Part shown: piece after piece, positions 1 through 6,093 of the stretch
Layout: each line of letters opens with the position of its first letter
How positions within the stretch are numbered: the stretch's first letter is position 1
Assembly: GCA_049514335.1 (NCBI GenBank)
Contig: JBEKVE010000083.1
Span: 1 to 13,674 of the forward strand
Source: JBEKVE01 sp049514335
GTDB taxonomy: Bacteria; Actinomycetota; Acidimicrobiia; Acidimicrobiales; UBA8190
Direction: 5' to 3'
DNA: 13,674 bases
Notes under the pieces: generated by a model
Database searches by the model: none
What the model was told of the DNA's origin: nothing
Seen by the model: the letters and a program-made list of their open reading frames with translations, nothing else
Made by a program: the position numbers and the translations under genes

Positions 1-453
1 CCGCATGGTGTGCGGGCCCACCTGTTGGGAGAGGTAGCGGCCGCCTGGCCGGAGGACCCGCGCCACCTCGTCCCACCAGGTTGTCACCGGATGTCGGCTG
101 ACGACGAGGTCGAACGTCCCCGATCCGAACGGCAGCGCGGGCTGGTCCTCGTGGGCGAACACGACCGACGCACCGAGCGGGTGGAGGCGCTGTGCGGCAC
201 GACGGACGTTGGGCTCCCACCCTTCGGTTGCCACCGTGAGCGGGGGCAACCGAGGAAGCTCGGACAACAGCTCGCCACCGCCGGTCTGGAGGTCGAGCAA
301 CGACGCCACGTCCTTCGCCCGTTCGGCCGCCAACCTGGAGTAGCCCCAACTGGGCCGTTGCTCGGTGGCTCGCCCATCGAGCCAGCCGAAGTCCCATCCT
401 TCGACGGGGGCCGCCTCTGCCTCCTCGATCAGCGCCTCGCACGAGCCCTCCAC
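1..453 (-). CDS. Class I SAM-dependent methyltransferase (3'-truncated by window edge)
   Basis: Reading the reverse strand from 453 gives 151 open codons and no stop before the window edge, so the C-terminus lies outside. The protein runs from an N-terminal EGWDFGWLDGRATE stretch to LLDLQTGGGELLSELP, the degenerate motif I (SAM-binding glycine loop). It continues with ATEGWEPNVRRA (acidic end of strand 2), ALPFGSGTFDLVVSRHP (motif IV region) and VARVLRPGGRYLSQQVG (strand 5, typical of Methyltransf_11). This is an uncharacterised actinobacterial methyltransferase family; the substrate is not predictable. The start is a GTG at 453, the only plausible start codon in frame upstream of the domain; its ribosome site is poor (TTGGATC just before it). 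It diverges from the second methyltransferase. The family call is safe; the exact start is less so. Confidence 0.85.
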   Translation of the reverse strand, partial: MEGSCEALIEEAEAAPVEGWDFGWLDGRATEQRPSWGYSRLAAERAKDVASLLDLQTGGGELLSELPRLPPLTVATEGWEPNVRRAAQRLHPLGASVVFAHEDQPALPFGSGTFDLVVSRHPVTTWWDEVARVLRPGGRYLSQQVGPHTMR

Positions 454-539
454 GATCCAATGGTGGCACGGGTATGCGGGCTCCCAACGAGCCGGTGCCT
501 GTCGGGGCCCGGTTTGTGCGGCGGACGGGCCCGTACCGG

Positions 540-568
540 TTGCGGCTGCTGTGTCGCGCTGCAAGAGT
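540..568 (+). promoter_or_regulatory. Candidate leaderless promoter of the 576 methyltransferase
   Basis: TTGCGG at 540-545 is a -35-like element. After a 17-bp spacer comes AAGAGT at 563-568, which matches the -10 consensus at positions 2, 4 and 6. Seven bases then separate it from the GTG at 576. That distance puts transcription initiation on the start codon itself, the leaderless arrangement common in actinobacteria. No Shine-Dalgarno sequence lies at the right distance, which agrees. The motif match is weak on its own; the spacing supports the call. Confidence 0.4.
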
Positions 569-575
569 TTCGGGC

Positions 576-1310
576 GTGGCGAAGATCTACTTCGACGAGG
601 ACATCGCTGCCGGCTACGACCTCGACACCACGGGGATGTTCGATCCCTCGGTCATCGGCGCGGCCGTCGACGTCCTGGTGGAGTTGGCCGGCACCGGGGG
701 CGCGCTCGAGTTCGGCATCGGCACGGGGCGTATCGCACTGCCCCTGCGCCAGCGCGGCGTGCCCGTGCACGGCATCGACAACTCACCCTTCATGGTCGAG
801 CGCATGCAGGCCAAGCCCGGTGCAGCCGACGTGGCTGTGACGATCGGCGACTTCTCCACCACCCGGGTAGACGGGACGTTCTCGCTCGTCTACCTGGTGT
901 ACAACACCATCACGAACCTCACCTCCCAGGACGAGCAGGTGGCGTGCTTCTGCAACGCCGCCGCCCACCTCGAAGCGGGAGGATGCTTCGTCATCGAGGT
1001 GGGCGTGCCCGACCTCCGACGCCTGCCGCCCGGGGAGGTGGCCCGGGTCTTCAGCCTCCGCCCTGGCTACGTGGGTGTGGACGAGTACACCGATACCGCC
1101 GCACAGCAGTCCACCTCGCACCACTTCTGGGCCGTGGGCGACAGGGTGGGAACGTTCTCGGCTCCGTTCCGCTACGTGTGGCCGTCGGAGCTCGATCTCA
1201 TGGCACGGATCGCCGGCATGACCTTGCGCCACCGCTGGAGCGGGTGGAACCGCCAGCCCTTCAGCGGGGACAGCACCTCGCACGTCTCGGTGTGGGAGAA
1301 GACGGCGTAA
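576..1310 (+). CDS. Class I SAM-dependent methyltransferase, 244 aa
   Basis: The predicted protein begins (V/M)AKIYFDEDIAAGYD, the usual N-terminus of this small methyltransferase group. It then shows motif I at residues 44-52 (LEFGIGTGR), the acidic strand-2 loop VHGIDNSPFMVERM, a FSLVYLVYNTITNL motif-IV region, and AHLEAGGCFVIEVGVP at strand 5. This is a Methyltransf_25-type Rossmann fold that transfers a methyl group from SAM to an unknown, probably small-molecule, acceptor in the cytoplasm. The open frame continues upstream to an ATG at 474. That extension overlaps the divergent promoter region and is Arg/Pro-rich without homology-like features, so I chose the GTG at 576. It converges with the hydrolase gene, with 17 bases between them. 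Substrate unknown. Confidence 0.88.
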   Translation: MAKIYFDEDIAAGYDLDTTGMFDPSVIGAAVDVLVELAGTGGALEFGIGTGRIALPLRQRGVPVHGIDNSPFMVERMQAKPGAADVAVTIGDFSTTRVDGTFSLVYLVYNTITNLTSQDEQVACFCNAAAHLEAGGCFVIEVGVPDLRRLPPGEVARVFSLRPGYVGVDEYTDTAAQQSTSHHFWAVGDRVGTFSAPFRYVWPSELDLMARIAGMTLRHRWSGWNRQPFSGDSTSHVSVWEKTA

Positions 1311-1327
1311 CGGCCGGGAAACCGCGT

Positions 1328-2242
1328 CTACGGGCCGAGCCCTTGGGCCTGGCGGGCCACGGTGAGGATGATGCCCGTGGCGTCGAGGTGCCGGGCGCCG
1401 CGCCCGGCCAGGCGGACCGGGAGCAGGGGCGGTCGCCCCGGCCAGTCATGCCCACCGCCCTCGATCCGGTACAGCACCACCGGCGGGCGTTGCGGCGCCG
1501 ACCAGCGCATGCAGGTGACGGGCAGGTCCCCGGGCGGGCCCGGCACCCTCTCGACGGCAGGCGGTCCGGACACGCCGTTGGCGGCGGCCCAGTCGCCGGC
1601 CACGGCTTCGGCCCCAGCCACCACCGGGGGCCCGATCCCCCCGCTGCGCCGCGCCCGGCGCGCCACGAGCATGCCGATCAGCCCGCGTCCACCGATGCGA
1701 CCGCCCCCGGAGGGAACGATCCGGTCGCCGGTGCCGGCGAACAGCGCCACGGCCGCGCCTTGTCGGGGGCGGGGGCAGCCCTGGCGGCCCGTCTCGGTGG
1801 CCGCGCCGGACACGAGGGCCACGCTGGCCACGTCGAGCACGGCGTACCGGGCCAGGCGCTCGGCGAAGAAGGCGCCGTTGGAGACGCCGGCAAGCGACAC
1901 CGGGCCGGGACGGCACACGCCCTCGGCCACGAGCCGATCGACGAGTGCCACCATGAAAGCGGCGTCGTCGATGTGCCGGCGACGCGGGTAGCGGCGGTCG
2001 CCGTCCCACATCTGCATCCAGCCGTCGGGGAACACAGTGGCGAAACCGGCCGCCGGCGCACGGTCGGACAGACCGCTGAACCGGTCGACGTCGGCGCCGG
2101 TGATGCCGAGCCCGTGCAGCGCCACGAGCAGGGGCGCACCGGGCCCGGGTGCCGGGGCCACCAGGTACGTGCGCGCCACGCCGCCCACATCGATGTGCCG
2201 TCGCTGGAGCGCCGTCGATCCCGGTCGCCTGCCCGTGGCCAT
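1328..2242 (-). CDS. LpqC/PHB-depolymerase-like alpha/beta-hydrolase (esterase), 304 aa
   Basis: The catalytic layout of an alpha/beta-hydrolase is visible. Residues 38-46 (LLVALHGLG) form the oxyanion strand. The nucleophile elbow GVSNG places the Ser at 121. GTGDRIVP gives a likely acid at Asp173, and EGGGHDWPG gives the catalytic His at 265. FPDGW (71-75) and DDAAFMVALVDRL (92-104) are hallmarks of the esterase/poly(3-hydroxybutyrate) depolymerase family that includes mycobacterial LpqC. Members hydrolyse esters, including feruloyl-type and short polyester substrates. No signal peptide or lipobox is evident, so this copy is probably cytoplasmic. I chose the ATG at 2242 with GGGGGA just upstream; in-frame GTGs at 2284, 2278 and 2269 would add 9-14 residues and cannot be excluded. 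The family call is firm; the substrate is unknown. Confidence 0.88.
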   Translation of the reverse strand: MATGRRPGSTALQRRHIDVGGVARTYLVAPAPGPGAPLLVALHGLGITGADVDRFSGLSDRAPAAGFATVFPDGWMQMWDGDRRYPRRRHIDDAAFMVALVDRLVAEGVCRPGPVSLAGVSNGAFFAERLARYAVLDVASVALVSGAATETGRQGCPRPRQGAAVALFAGTGDRIVPSGGGRIGGRGLIGMLVARRARRSGGIGPPVVAGAEAVAGDWAAANGVSGPPAVERVPGPPGDLPVTCMRWSAPQRPPVVLYRIEGGGHDWPGRPPLLPVRLAGRGARHLDATGIILTVARQAQGLGP

Positions 2243-2396
2243 CGTCCCCCGATCGTCGGTGCCGGCCACTCCCGGCACAGCCACAAGCCTGGCACCGACG
2301 GCGCCCTCTCACAGGACAAGTGACCGTCCGGTAGCGAAGGAGCGCGAACCCGGTGGCACACCGTGCTGCCACCGCGCCGGGGTGTACTGGCACGCT

Positions 2397-2426
2397 CTGC
2401 CTTTCCGCACACGATGGCGCGATAAT
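2397..2426 (+). promoter_or_regulatory. Candidate promoter upstream of the alpha/beta-barrel gene
   Basis: GATAAT at 2421-2426 matches the -10 consensus TATAAT in five of six positions, which stands out in DNA this GC-rich. A weak -35-like CTGCCT at 2397-2402 sits 18 bp upstream. Transcription would start near 2433 and give a leader of about 33 bases before the ATG at 2466. The gap 2243-2465 between the divergent hydrolase and this gene shows nothing else that I can assign. Confidence 0.4.
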
Positions 2427-2465
2427 GGCGACGTATCAACCGAGCGCTGACCGTGCGGGGGTCTC

Positions 2466-2762
2466 ATGGCAATCGGGGTGCAATTGGATTTCGCCGGCGC
2501 GACGCTCGATCAGTACGACCAGATCCTCGAGTCGATCGGGCTCCTGCCTCTCGGACCGGCGCCGGAAGCGGAGCTGTTCCACTGGGTCACCAAGACCGAC
2601 AAGGGCATCCGCGTCGTCGACGTGTGGGAGTCGCGTGACGCGTTCGAGCGATTCGCCGAGGACAAGCTCGCACCGGTGTTCCTGGAGATAGACATGCCCG
2701 GGCCCGAGATCCAGTTCTTCGAGGTCCACAACTACTTCTCCGGAGGCCGGTGGGGGCGCTGA
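2466..2762 (+). CDS. Small dimeric alpha/beta-barrel (ABM-like) protein, 98 aa
   Basis: A compact soluble protein with the beta-alpha-beta layout of the ferredoxin-like dimeric alpha/beta-barrel fold. A first strand, MAIGVQLDFAG, leads to a helix (LDQYDQILESIGL), a strand (ELFHWVTKTDKGIRVVDVW), a second helix (SRDAFERFAEDKLAPVF) and a closing strand (IQFFEVHNYF). The ...GIRVVDVWES.. segment resembles a group of short actinobacterial proteins usually annotated as antibiotic-biosynthesis-monooxygenase-like or hypothetical. Most have no demonstrated enzymatic role. A G-rich stretch at 2457-2461 is a weak ribosome site before the ATG. It appears to be a single-gene transcript with its own promoter. 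The fold assignment is by pattern; no function is claimed. Confidence 0.82.
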   Translation: MAIGVQLDFAGATLDQYDQILESIGLLPLGPAPEAELFHWVTKTDKGIRVVDVWESRDAFERFAEDKLAPVFLEIDMPGPEIQFFEVHNYFSGGRWGR

Positions 2763-2852
2763 GCGCCTGACCCGCGCCAAGGGAAGAGGTCCCGCCCTGG
2801 CTTCAGTCCGCCGGCTCGCCGGCCGATGACGATCATGGGGATGCCCGCCGAC

Positions 2853-2858
2853 GGGAGG
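2853..2858 (+). promoter_or_regulatory. Ribosome binding site deciding the start of the pilin-like gene
   Basis: GGGAGG lies seven bases before the ATG at 2866. This is the best Shine-Dalgarno match near a start codon in the window. It supports the ATG at 2866 over the out-of-frame ATG at 2826. Confidence 0.6.
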
Positions 2859-2865
2859 CAGGCCC

Positions 2866-3186
2866 ATGACACAGCTGATGCGCCGTCACAGAGACGACAG
2901 GGGCCTGACGACGGGCGTGAGCCTGTTGGCCATGACGATCAGCCTGGCCATCGTGGCCGTCCTCCTGCTCGTCAGCATGAACGCCTTCGGGGGTGGAACC
3001 GCATCGGGTCCGGGCTCGCAACACTCCATCCTGAGCACCTCGAACGCCGAGAGCCAGATCAAGCTGTGCGCCGAGGGCCGGGCCTCGACCTACGGCGACC
3101 CACCCACCCCGGCGCAGCAGGCCAAGTGCCTCGACCAGCTGGCGGGACAGATCGGTGGCACCCCCTCGGTGCCGGGCAGCCCCTGA
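2866..3186 (+). CDS. Pilin-like single-pass membrane protein, 106 aa, function unknown
   Basis: The N-terminus is basic (MRRHRDDRG, residues 5-13) and runs straight into one hydrophobic helix, about residues 17-38 (GVSLLAMTISLAIVAVLLLV). A short Gly/Ser stretch and an extracytoplasmic tail with two cysteines follow (C68 and C88, a likely disulfide). A charged leader, the DRG-L-T-T junction at 12-16 and the long uninterrupted helix resemble a class III-signal (type IV prepilin) N-terminus. However, the conserved Glu at position +5 of mature pilins is missing, so this is pilin-like and not proven. No prepilin peptidase, assembly ATPase or other pilus gene lies in the window. A plain membrane-anchored protein is the alternative. 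A strong ribosome site fixes the start. It converges with the peroxiredoxin gene. Confidence 0.75.
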   Translation: MTQLMRRHRDDRGLTTGVSLLAMTISLAIVAVLLLVSMNAFGGGTASGPGSQHSILSTSNAESQIKLCAEGRASTYGDPPTPAQQAKCLDQLAGQIGGTPSVPGSP

Positions 3187-3190
3187 GCCG

Positions 3191-3245
3191 TCTCCCGTCT
3201 CGGAGAACCGGCACCACCGGGCCGGGGCCGATCAGCGCGCTGATC
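3191..3245. terminator. Possible bidirectional terminator region between convergent genes
   Basis: Two inverted repeats fill the gap between the pilin-like gene and the peroxiredoxin gene. TCTCC at 3191-3195 can pair with GGAGA at 3202-3206. The 16-base sequence GATCAGCGCGCTGATC at 3230-3245 is a perfect palindrome that would fold with a 6-bp stem and a CGCG loop. Its right end covers two bases of the peroxiredoxin stop codon (3244-3246). No U-tract follows on either strand, so intrinsic termination is only a suggestion. Confidence 0.35.
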
Positions 3246-3726
3246 AGAGCTTGGCGAGGATGTTGCTGCACGAGCTGACGTCGACCCCGGGCTTGGGCTC
3301 GACCTCGAGCGACGTGATCACGCCGTTCTCGATGACCGCCGCGTAGCGCTGCGAACGGAGCCCGAGCCCCGCCCCCGTGCCGTCCCAGTCGAGACCCATG
3401 GCCCGGGTGAACTCCCCGTTGCCGTCGGCGAGCATGACGATCGAGTCGCCCACGCCCTGGGCGTCGGCCCACGCCTGCATCACCCACGGATCGTTGACAG
3501 AGACACAGGCGATGGTGGTGACGCCCTTCGCCTTCAGCTCCTCGGCGTTCTGCACGTAGCCGGGGAGGTGGATCTTGGAGCACCCCGGGGTGAACGCCCC
3601 CGGCACGGCGAACAGCACGACCTTCGGGCCGCCGAGCACCGCACCCGTGCGCAGGGCGGTCGGGCCCTCGGCGCCCATGGTCTTGACCTCGACGTCAGGG
3701 ACTCGATCACCGCTGGAGATGGTCAT
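3244..3726 (-). CDS. Prx5-type peroxiredoxin, 160 aa
   Basis: A thiol peroxidase that reduces hydrogen peroxide and alkyl hydroperoxides in the cytoplasm. The active-site motif PGAFTPGCS (residues 42-50) gives the PxxxTxxC signature: Pro42, Thr46 and peroxidatic Cys49. Arg127 in LRSQRYA is the expected catalytic arginine. Cys74 (TIACVSV) and Cys153 in the C-terminal VDVSSCSNILAKL match positions conserved in the Prx5/hybrid-Prx group. Length and the GDRVPDVEV start are typical. The family usually reads TPTC; here it is TPGC, which keeps the essential Thr and Cys. Cys153 could be a resolving or glutathionylated cysteine; the sequence does not settle which. A TAGGGT box six bases before the ATG suggests a leaderless transcript. 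No reductase or OxyR-like regulator is adjacent. Confidence 0.93.
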   Translation of the reverse strand: MTISSGDRVPDVEVKTMGAEGPTALRTGAVLGGPKVVLFAVPGAFTPGCSKIHLPGYVQNAEELKAKGVTTIACVSVNDPWVMQAWADAQGVGDSIVMLADGNGEFTRAMGLDWDGTGAGLGLRSQRYAAVIENGVITSLEVEPKPGVDVSSCSNILAKL

Positions 3727-3732
3727 GTCCGC

Positions 3733-3738
3733 ACCCTA
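3733..3738 (-). promoter_or_regulatory. Candidate -10 element of a leaderless peroxiredoxin promoter
   Basis: On the reverse strand TAGGGT (TANNNT form) lies six bases before the ATG at 3726. This is the spacing seen for leaderless actinobacterial transcripts that start at the initiation codon. No convincing -35 element is visible upstream. Confidence 0.45.
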
Positions 3739-3818
3739 GCCAAGGCGCCACCGACCCTCTCGTCGCCATGGGCCACAGAGCCGGGATCGTCCGCCGACGG
3801 GAGACGGGGCCCGGGGTC

Positions 3819-3824
3819 TAGGCT
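3819..3824 (+). promoter_or_regulatory. Candidate -10 element upstream of the leader ORF and LppX-like gene
   Basis: TAGGCT fits TANNNT and would place the transcript start near 3831, giving a leader of about 23 bases before the ATG at 3854. No -35 consensus is visible. It is the best promoter candidate in the divergent gap between the peroxiredoxin and secreted-protein genes. Confidence 0.3.
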
Positions 3825-3853
3825 CGCGCCGTCGCCACCTGGAAGGGGAACGG

Positions 3854-3886
3854 ATGGCGGCTCGACCTGGGGGTGGGTGCACGTGA
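3854..3886 (+). CDS. Putative 10-aa leader peptide (upstream ORF)
   Basis: ATG at 3854 follows a purine-rich GGAAGGGGAA (3841-3850), a better ribosome site than the downstream gene has. It opens a 10-codon frame, MAARPGGGCT, that stops at TGA 3884-3886. That TGA overlaps the GTG start at 3883 of the secreted LppX-like protein (GTGA junction). The geometry suggests translational coupling or re-initiation. Alternatively, one base is missing from the GGGGG run at 3869-3873. Restoring it would fuse the frame to the main gene and make ATG 3854 its true start. It is too short to assess by homology. Confidence 0.4.
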   Translation: MAARPGGGCT

Positions 3887-4713
3887 CACGGCGGACCAAG
3901 GTGCTCGGATCGTTGGGCCTGGTGGCGGCTCTGGTGGGAACGGGCGTGGGTGGTCTCGCCACCGGTGCCTTCGCCCGGGCCAAGAGGCCCGTGCACACGG
4001 TGGCGGCGTCCACGCCGGTCAGTACCGCCAGCCTCACCTTCTCGGCCCAGGTGAGCGGGCTCACCAAGCGCGGCGCCACCCTGAGCGTCACAGGGTCAGG
4101 CCAAGTCGATTTCGCCAACGACGCCGCCTCGTTGTCGGTGACGTTGCCCGCCGGCCTGTCGTCGTTCCTGCCCGGCGGCTCGAGCTCGCCGGCGGTGATC
4201 GACGTCGTGCTGTCGGGTGGCACCGTCTACGCCGAGGTGCCGGGTCTCTCCGCGCTCACCGGAACACCGTGGATCTCCGTCGCCCTTCCCTCCGGGGTGA
4301 CGTCGAGCCTGTCGGGGGCGTTCGGCACCGCCGCCTCGGCGCTCGGCAACGTGGGCGCCATCCTCGCCTTCGTGCAGTCGCACCACGGCCACGTGGTGTC
4401 GCTCGGCTCGAAGACGGTGAACGATGTCTCGGCGTCGGGAGACCGGATCACGGGTCAGGTGGACGGGTTCCGTGTCCAGGCCGACGTGTGGGCCGACTCC
4501 TCGAACCGCGTCGTGCAGGCGGGCGGTACCGCCACCCACGGCCGGCTGGCGCTGGCGGCGACCGTCGATCTGGGCCAGTACGGGGCCCCGGTGACGATCA
4601 CCGTGCCGTCCTCGTCGCAGGTGACCGCCATCCCCTTGTCCACGGTGGAGCAGTTCCTGGGCGGGTTCCTGGGGAAGATGCACCTGGGCAGCATGTTCTC
4701 CCACGCCGCCTGA
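3883..4713 (+). CDS. Secreted LppX/LprG-like protein, 276 aa
   Basis: A Sec-type signal peptide is evident. VTRRTKVLGS is the basic n-region, LGLVAALVGTGVGGLATG is the hydrophobic core, and AFA-RA near residues 31-35 is the likely cleavage site. The mature part is Ser/Thr/Gly/Val-rich with alternating strands (SLTFSAQVSGLTKRGATLSV, GSGQVDFANDAASLSVTL). It ends with ATVDLGQYGAPVTITVP, the F/L-x-x-YG-x-P-V pattern that closes LppX_LprAFG-type lipid-binding domains. Mycobacterial members carry lipids or glycolipids across the periplasm-like space. This copy has no lipobox cysteine, so it should be exported and not lipid-anchored. The start is GTG 3883, overlapping the leader ORF stop; GTG at 3877 is an in-frame alternative. 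The fold assignment is inferred by pattern only. It converges with the permease gene, with an 18-base gap. Confidence 0.78.
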   Translation: MTRRTKVLGSLGLVAALVGTGVGGLATGAFARAKRPVHTVAASTPVSTASLTFSAQVSGLTKRGATLSVTGSGQVDFANDAASLSVTLPAGLSSFLPGGSSSPAVIDVVLSGGTVYAEVPGLSALTGTPWISVALPSGVTSSLSGAFGTAASALGNVGAILAFVQSHHGHVVSLGSKTVNDVSASGDRITGQVDGFRVQADVWADSSNRVVQAGGTATHGRLALAATVDLGQYGAPVTITVPSSSQVTAIPLSTVEQFLGGFLGKMHLGSMFSHAA

Positions 4714-4731
4714 CGCTCGCCGCCTCGGTCC

Positions 4732-6093
4732 TCAGGCCGGCCCGGGAAGAGCCTTGGCCCCGAGGATGTCGCGCAGGTGCACCCGTCCGCCGGTGCGCAG
4801 GATGGCGCGCTTGTAGATGACGGCCGCCAGCCGCGCCACCCCCACGATGCAGACGAGCGTGATGGCGCACGACAGGGCGAACTGCCACCACGTGGCGAAG
4901 CCCAGGCCGAGCAACACCGGCATGGCGAAGGGGGCGGTGGGGGGGAGGTAGGCGAGCACCGTGATCAGGGTCGAGGGTGAGCCGGCCCCGAGCGAGGTGA
5001 GCGACACGATGTAGCCGAACAGGATGGGCAGCTGCAGGGGGAAGGCGAGGCTCTGCACCTGCTCCTGGCGGTCGGCCAGCGATCCCCCGGCGGCGTAGAC
5101 CCAGCAGTAGAAGCTGTAGCCGAGCACCACCCACACGAGCGACCCCACCACCACCAGGGGGGCGGTGCCGTGGAGGAGGGTGGAGCCGAGCGCGGCGCCC
5201 AGTCCGAGGGCCATCCCCACGATGAGGGCGGCCTGCAGCAGGGCCACCGTGCCGATGCCGATCACCTTGCCGGCGAGCAGCTGACCGGGGCGCAGCGTCG
5301 ACAGCAGGACCTCCACCACGCGTGAGGACTTCTCCTCCACCACACCCATCAGGAGCCACGTGCCGTACTGGGTGAGCAGCACGTAGGTGAGGATGAGCCC
5401 GTAGACGGCGGTGGTGCGGGCCGCCTGGTTGTGCACGGGCGGTTGCAGGCTCTGCACCGGCAGGGGACGCGGATGCGCCAGGCGCGCCGCCTGGTCGGGG
5501 TGCACGCCCGCCGTGACGAGCCCGTTCTGGAGGCTCACCGTGGCCGACACCTCCTCGGCCAGGAGCGCCGGGGCGGAGGTGTCGCCCGCCGCCAGCGCCT
5601 TGTCCACCACGAGCTTCCGGGCATCGACGAGCACCAGGGTGAGGCGCCCGCTGCGCAGGCCGCGGCGCGCCGCGTCGAGCGTGGGTTCGTCCACCAGCAC
5701 CACCTTGGTCCCGAGCTCGGGTCCGGTGGCGGTGATGCTGATGCGCAGGGGCGCCGACAACGCCCCCACCACGCCCACGCGCTCGACGCTGTGCCCTCCC
5801 TTGCGCAACACCGGTATGGCCACAGCCGCCGCCACGGCCAGCAGGATGATCAGCGTGGCGACGCGAAAAGTGCGGCCTCGCACCCGTTCGCGTATCTCGC
5901 GTGCCGCCACGAGTCCGACGTCGCCGCCCACGTGCCCGAAGCGCGCCGCCACCTTGCGCAGCCCCACCAGGACCAGGGGCCGGTACGCGGCGCCAGCGCC
6001 CTGTCCCGACGGGCGGGCACGGCGTCGCCGCCACAGGACGACGCGCACGCCCACCAGCACCACCAGGACGACGATGATGATGAGGTGGCTCAC
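4732..6093 (-). CDS. ABC-2 family transporter permease (NatB-like), 453 aa
   Basis: The membrane half of an exporter whose ATPase is the gene just upstream. The GTG start at 6093 overlaps the ATPase stop by four bases (GTGA), so the two should be translationally coupled. The core begins at REIRERVRGRTFRV (residues 65-78), followed by a membrane helix (about 79-93). A large extracytoplasmic domain extends to about residue 230. A cluster of five or so helices then includes the ABC-2 hallmark EEKSSRVVEVLLSTLRPGQ between the first two. This matches the NatB/ABC-2 type permeases (Na+ or drug/lipid export; substrate not predictable). Unusually for the family, an extra N-terminal helix (residues 4-20, LIIIVVLVVLVGVRVVL) and an Arg-rich linker precede the core. 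Confidence 0.9.
   Translation of the reverse strand: MSHLIIIVVLVVLVGVRVVLWRRRRARPSGQGAGAAYRPLVLVGLRKVAARFGHVGGDVGLVAAREIRERVRGRTFRVATLIILLAVAAAVAIPVLRKGGHSVERVGVVGALSAPLRISITATGPELGTKVVLVDEPTLDAARRGLRSGRLTLVLVDARKLVVDKALAAGDTSAPALLAEEVSATVSLQNGLVTAGVHPDQAARLAHPRPLPVQSLQPPVHNQAARTTAVYGLILTYVLLTQYGTWLLMGVVEEKSSRVVEVLLSTLRPGQLLAGKVIGIGTVALLQAALIVGMALGLGAALGSTLLHGTAPLVVVGSLVWVVLGYSFYCWVYAAGGSLADRQEQVQSLAFPLQLPILFGYIVSLTSLGAGSPSTLITVLAYLPPTAPFAMPVLLGLGFATWWQFALSCAITLVCIVGVARLAAVIYKRAILRTGGRVHLRDILGAKALPGPA

Noticed and set aside
474..575. An N-terminal extension of the second methyltransferase from ATG 474
   Set aside because: The added 34 residues are Arg/Pro-rich and unlike the family N-terminus. 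GTG 576 has a promoter candidate at leaderless distance.
1311..1337. CGGCC/GGCCG inverted repeat between the convergent methyltransferase and hydrolase
   Set aside because: Five-base arms, a 17-base loop and no U-tract; not distinguishable from background.
365..2323. A 652-codon forward-strand frame covering the second methyltransferase and the hydrolase
   Set aside because: It crosses two genes of opposite orientation whose products are clear. It is Arg/Gly/Pro/His-rich without domains.
2810..2823. Hairpin GCCGG-CTCG-CCGGC after the alpha/beta-barrel gene
   Set aside because: The stem is only five bases and no U-tract follows; such hairpins are frequent in this composition.
3568..3882. An upstream extension of the LppX-like protein into the peroxiredoxin gene
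   Set aside because: It would overlap the peroxiredoxin antisense and bury the signal peptide inside the protein.
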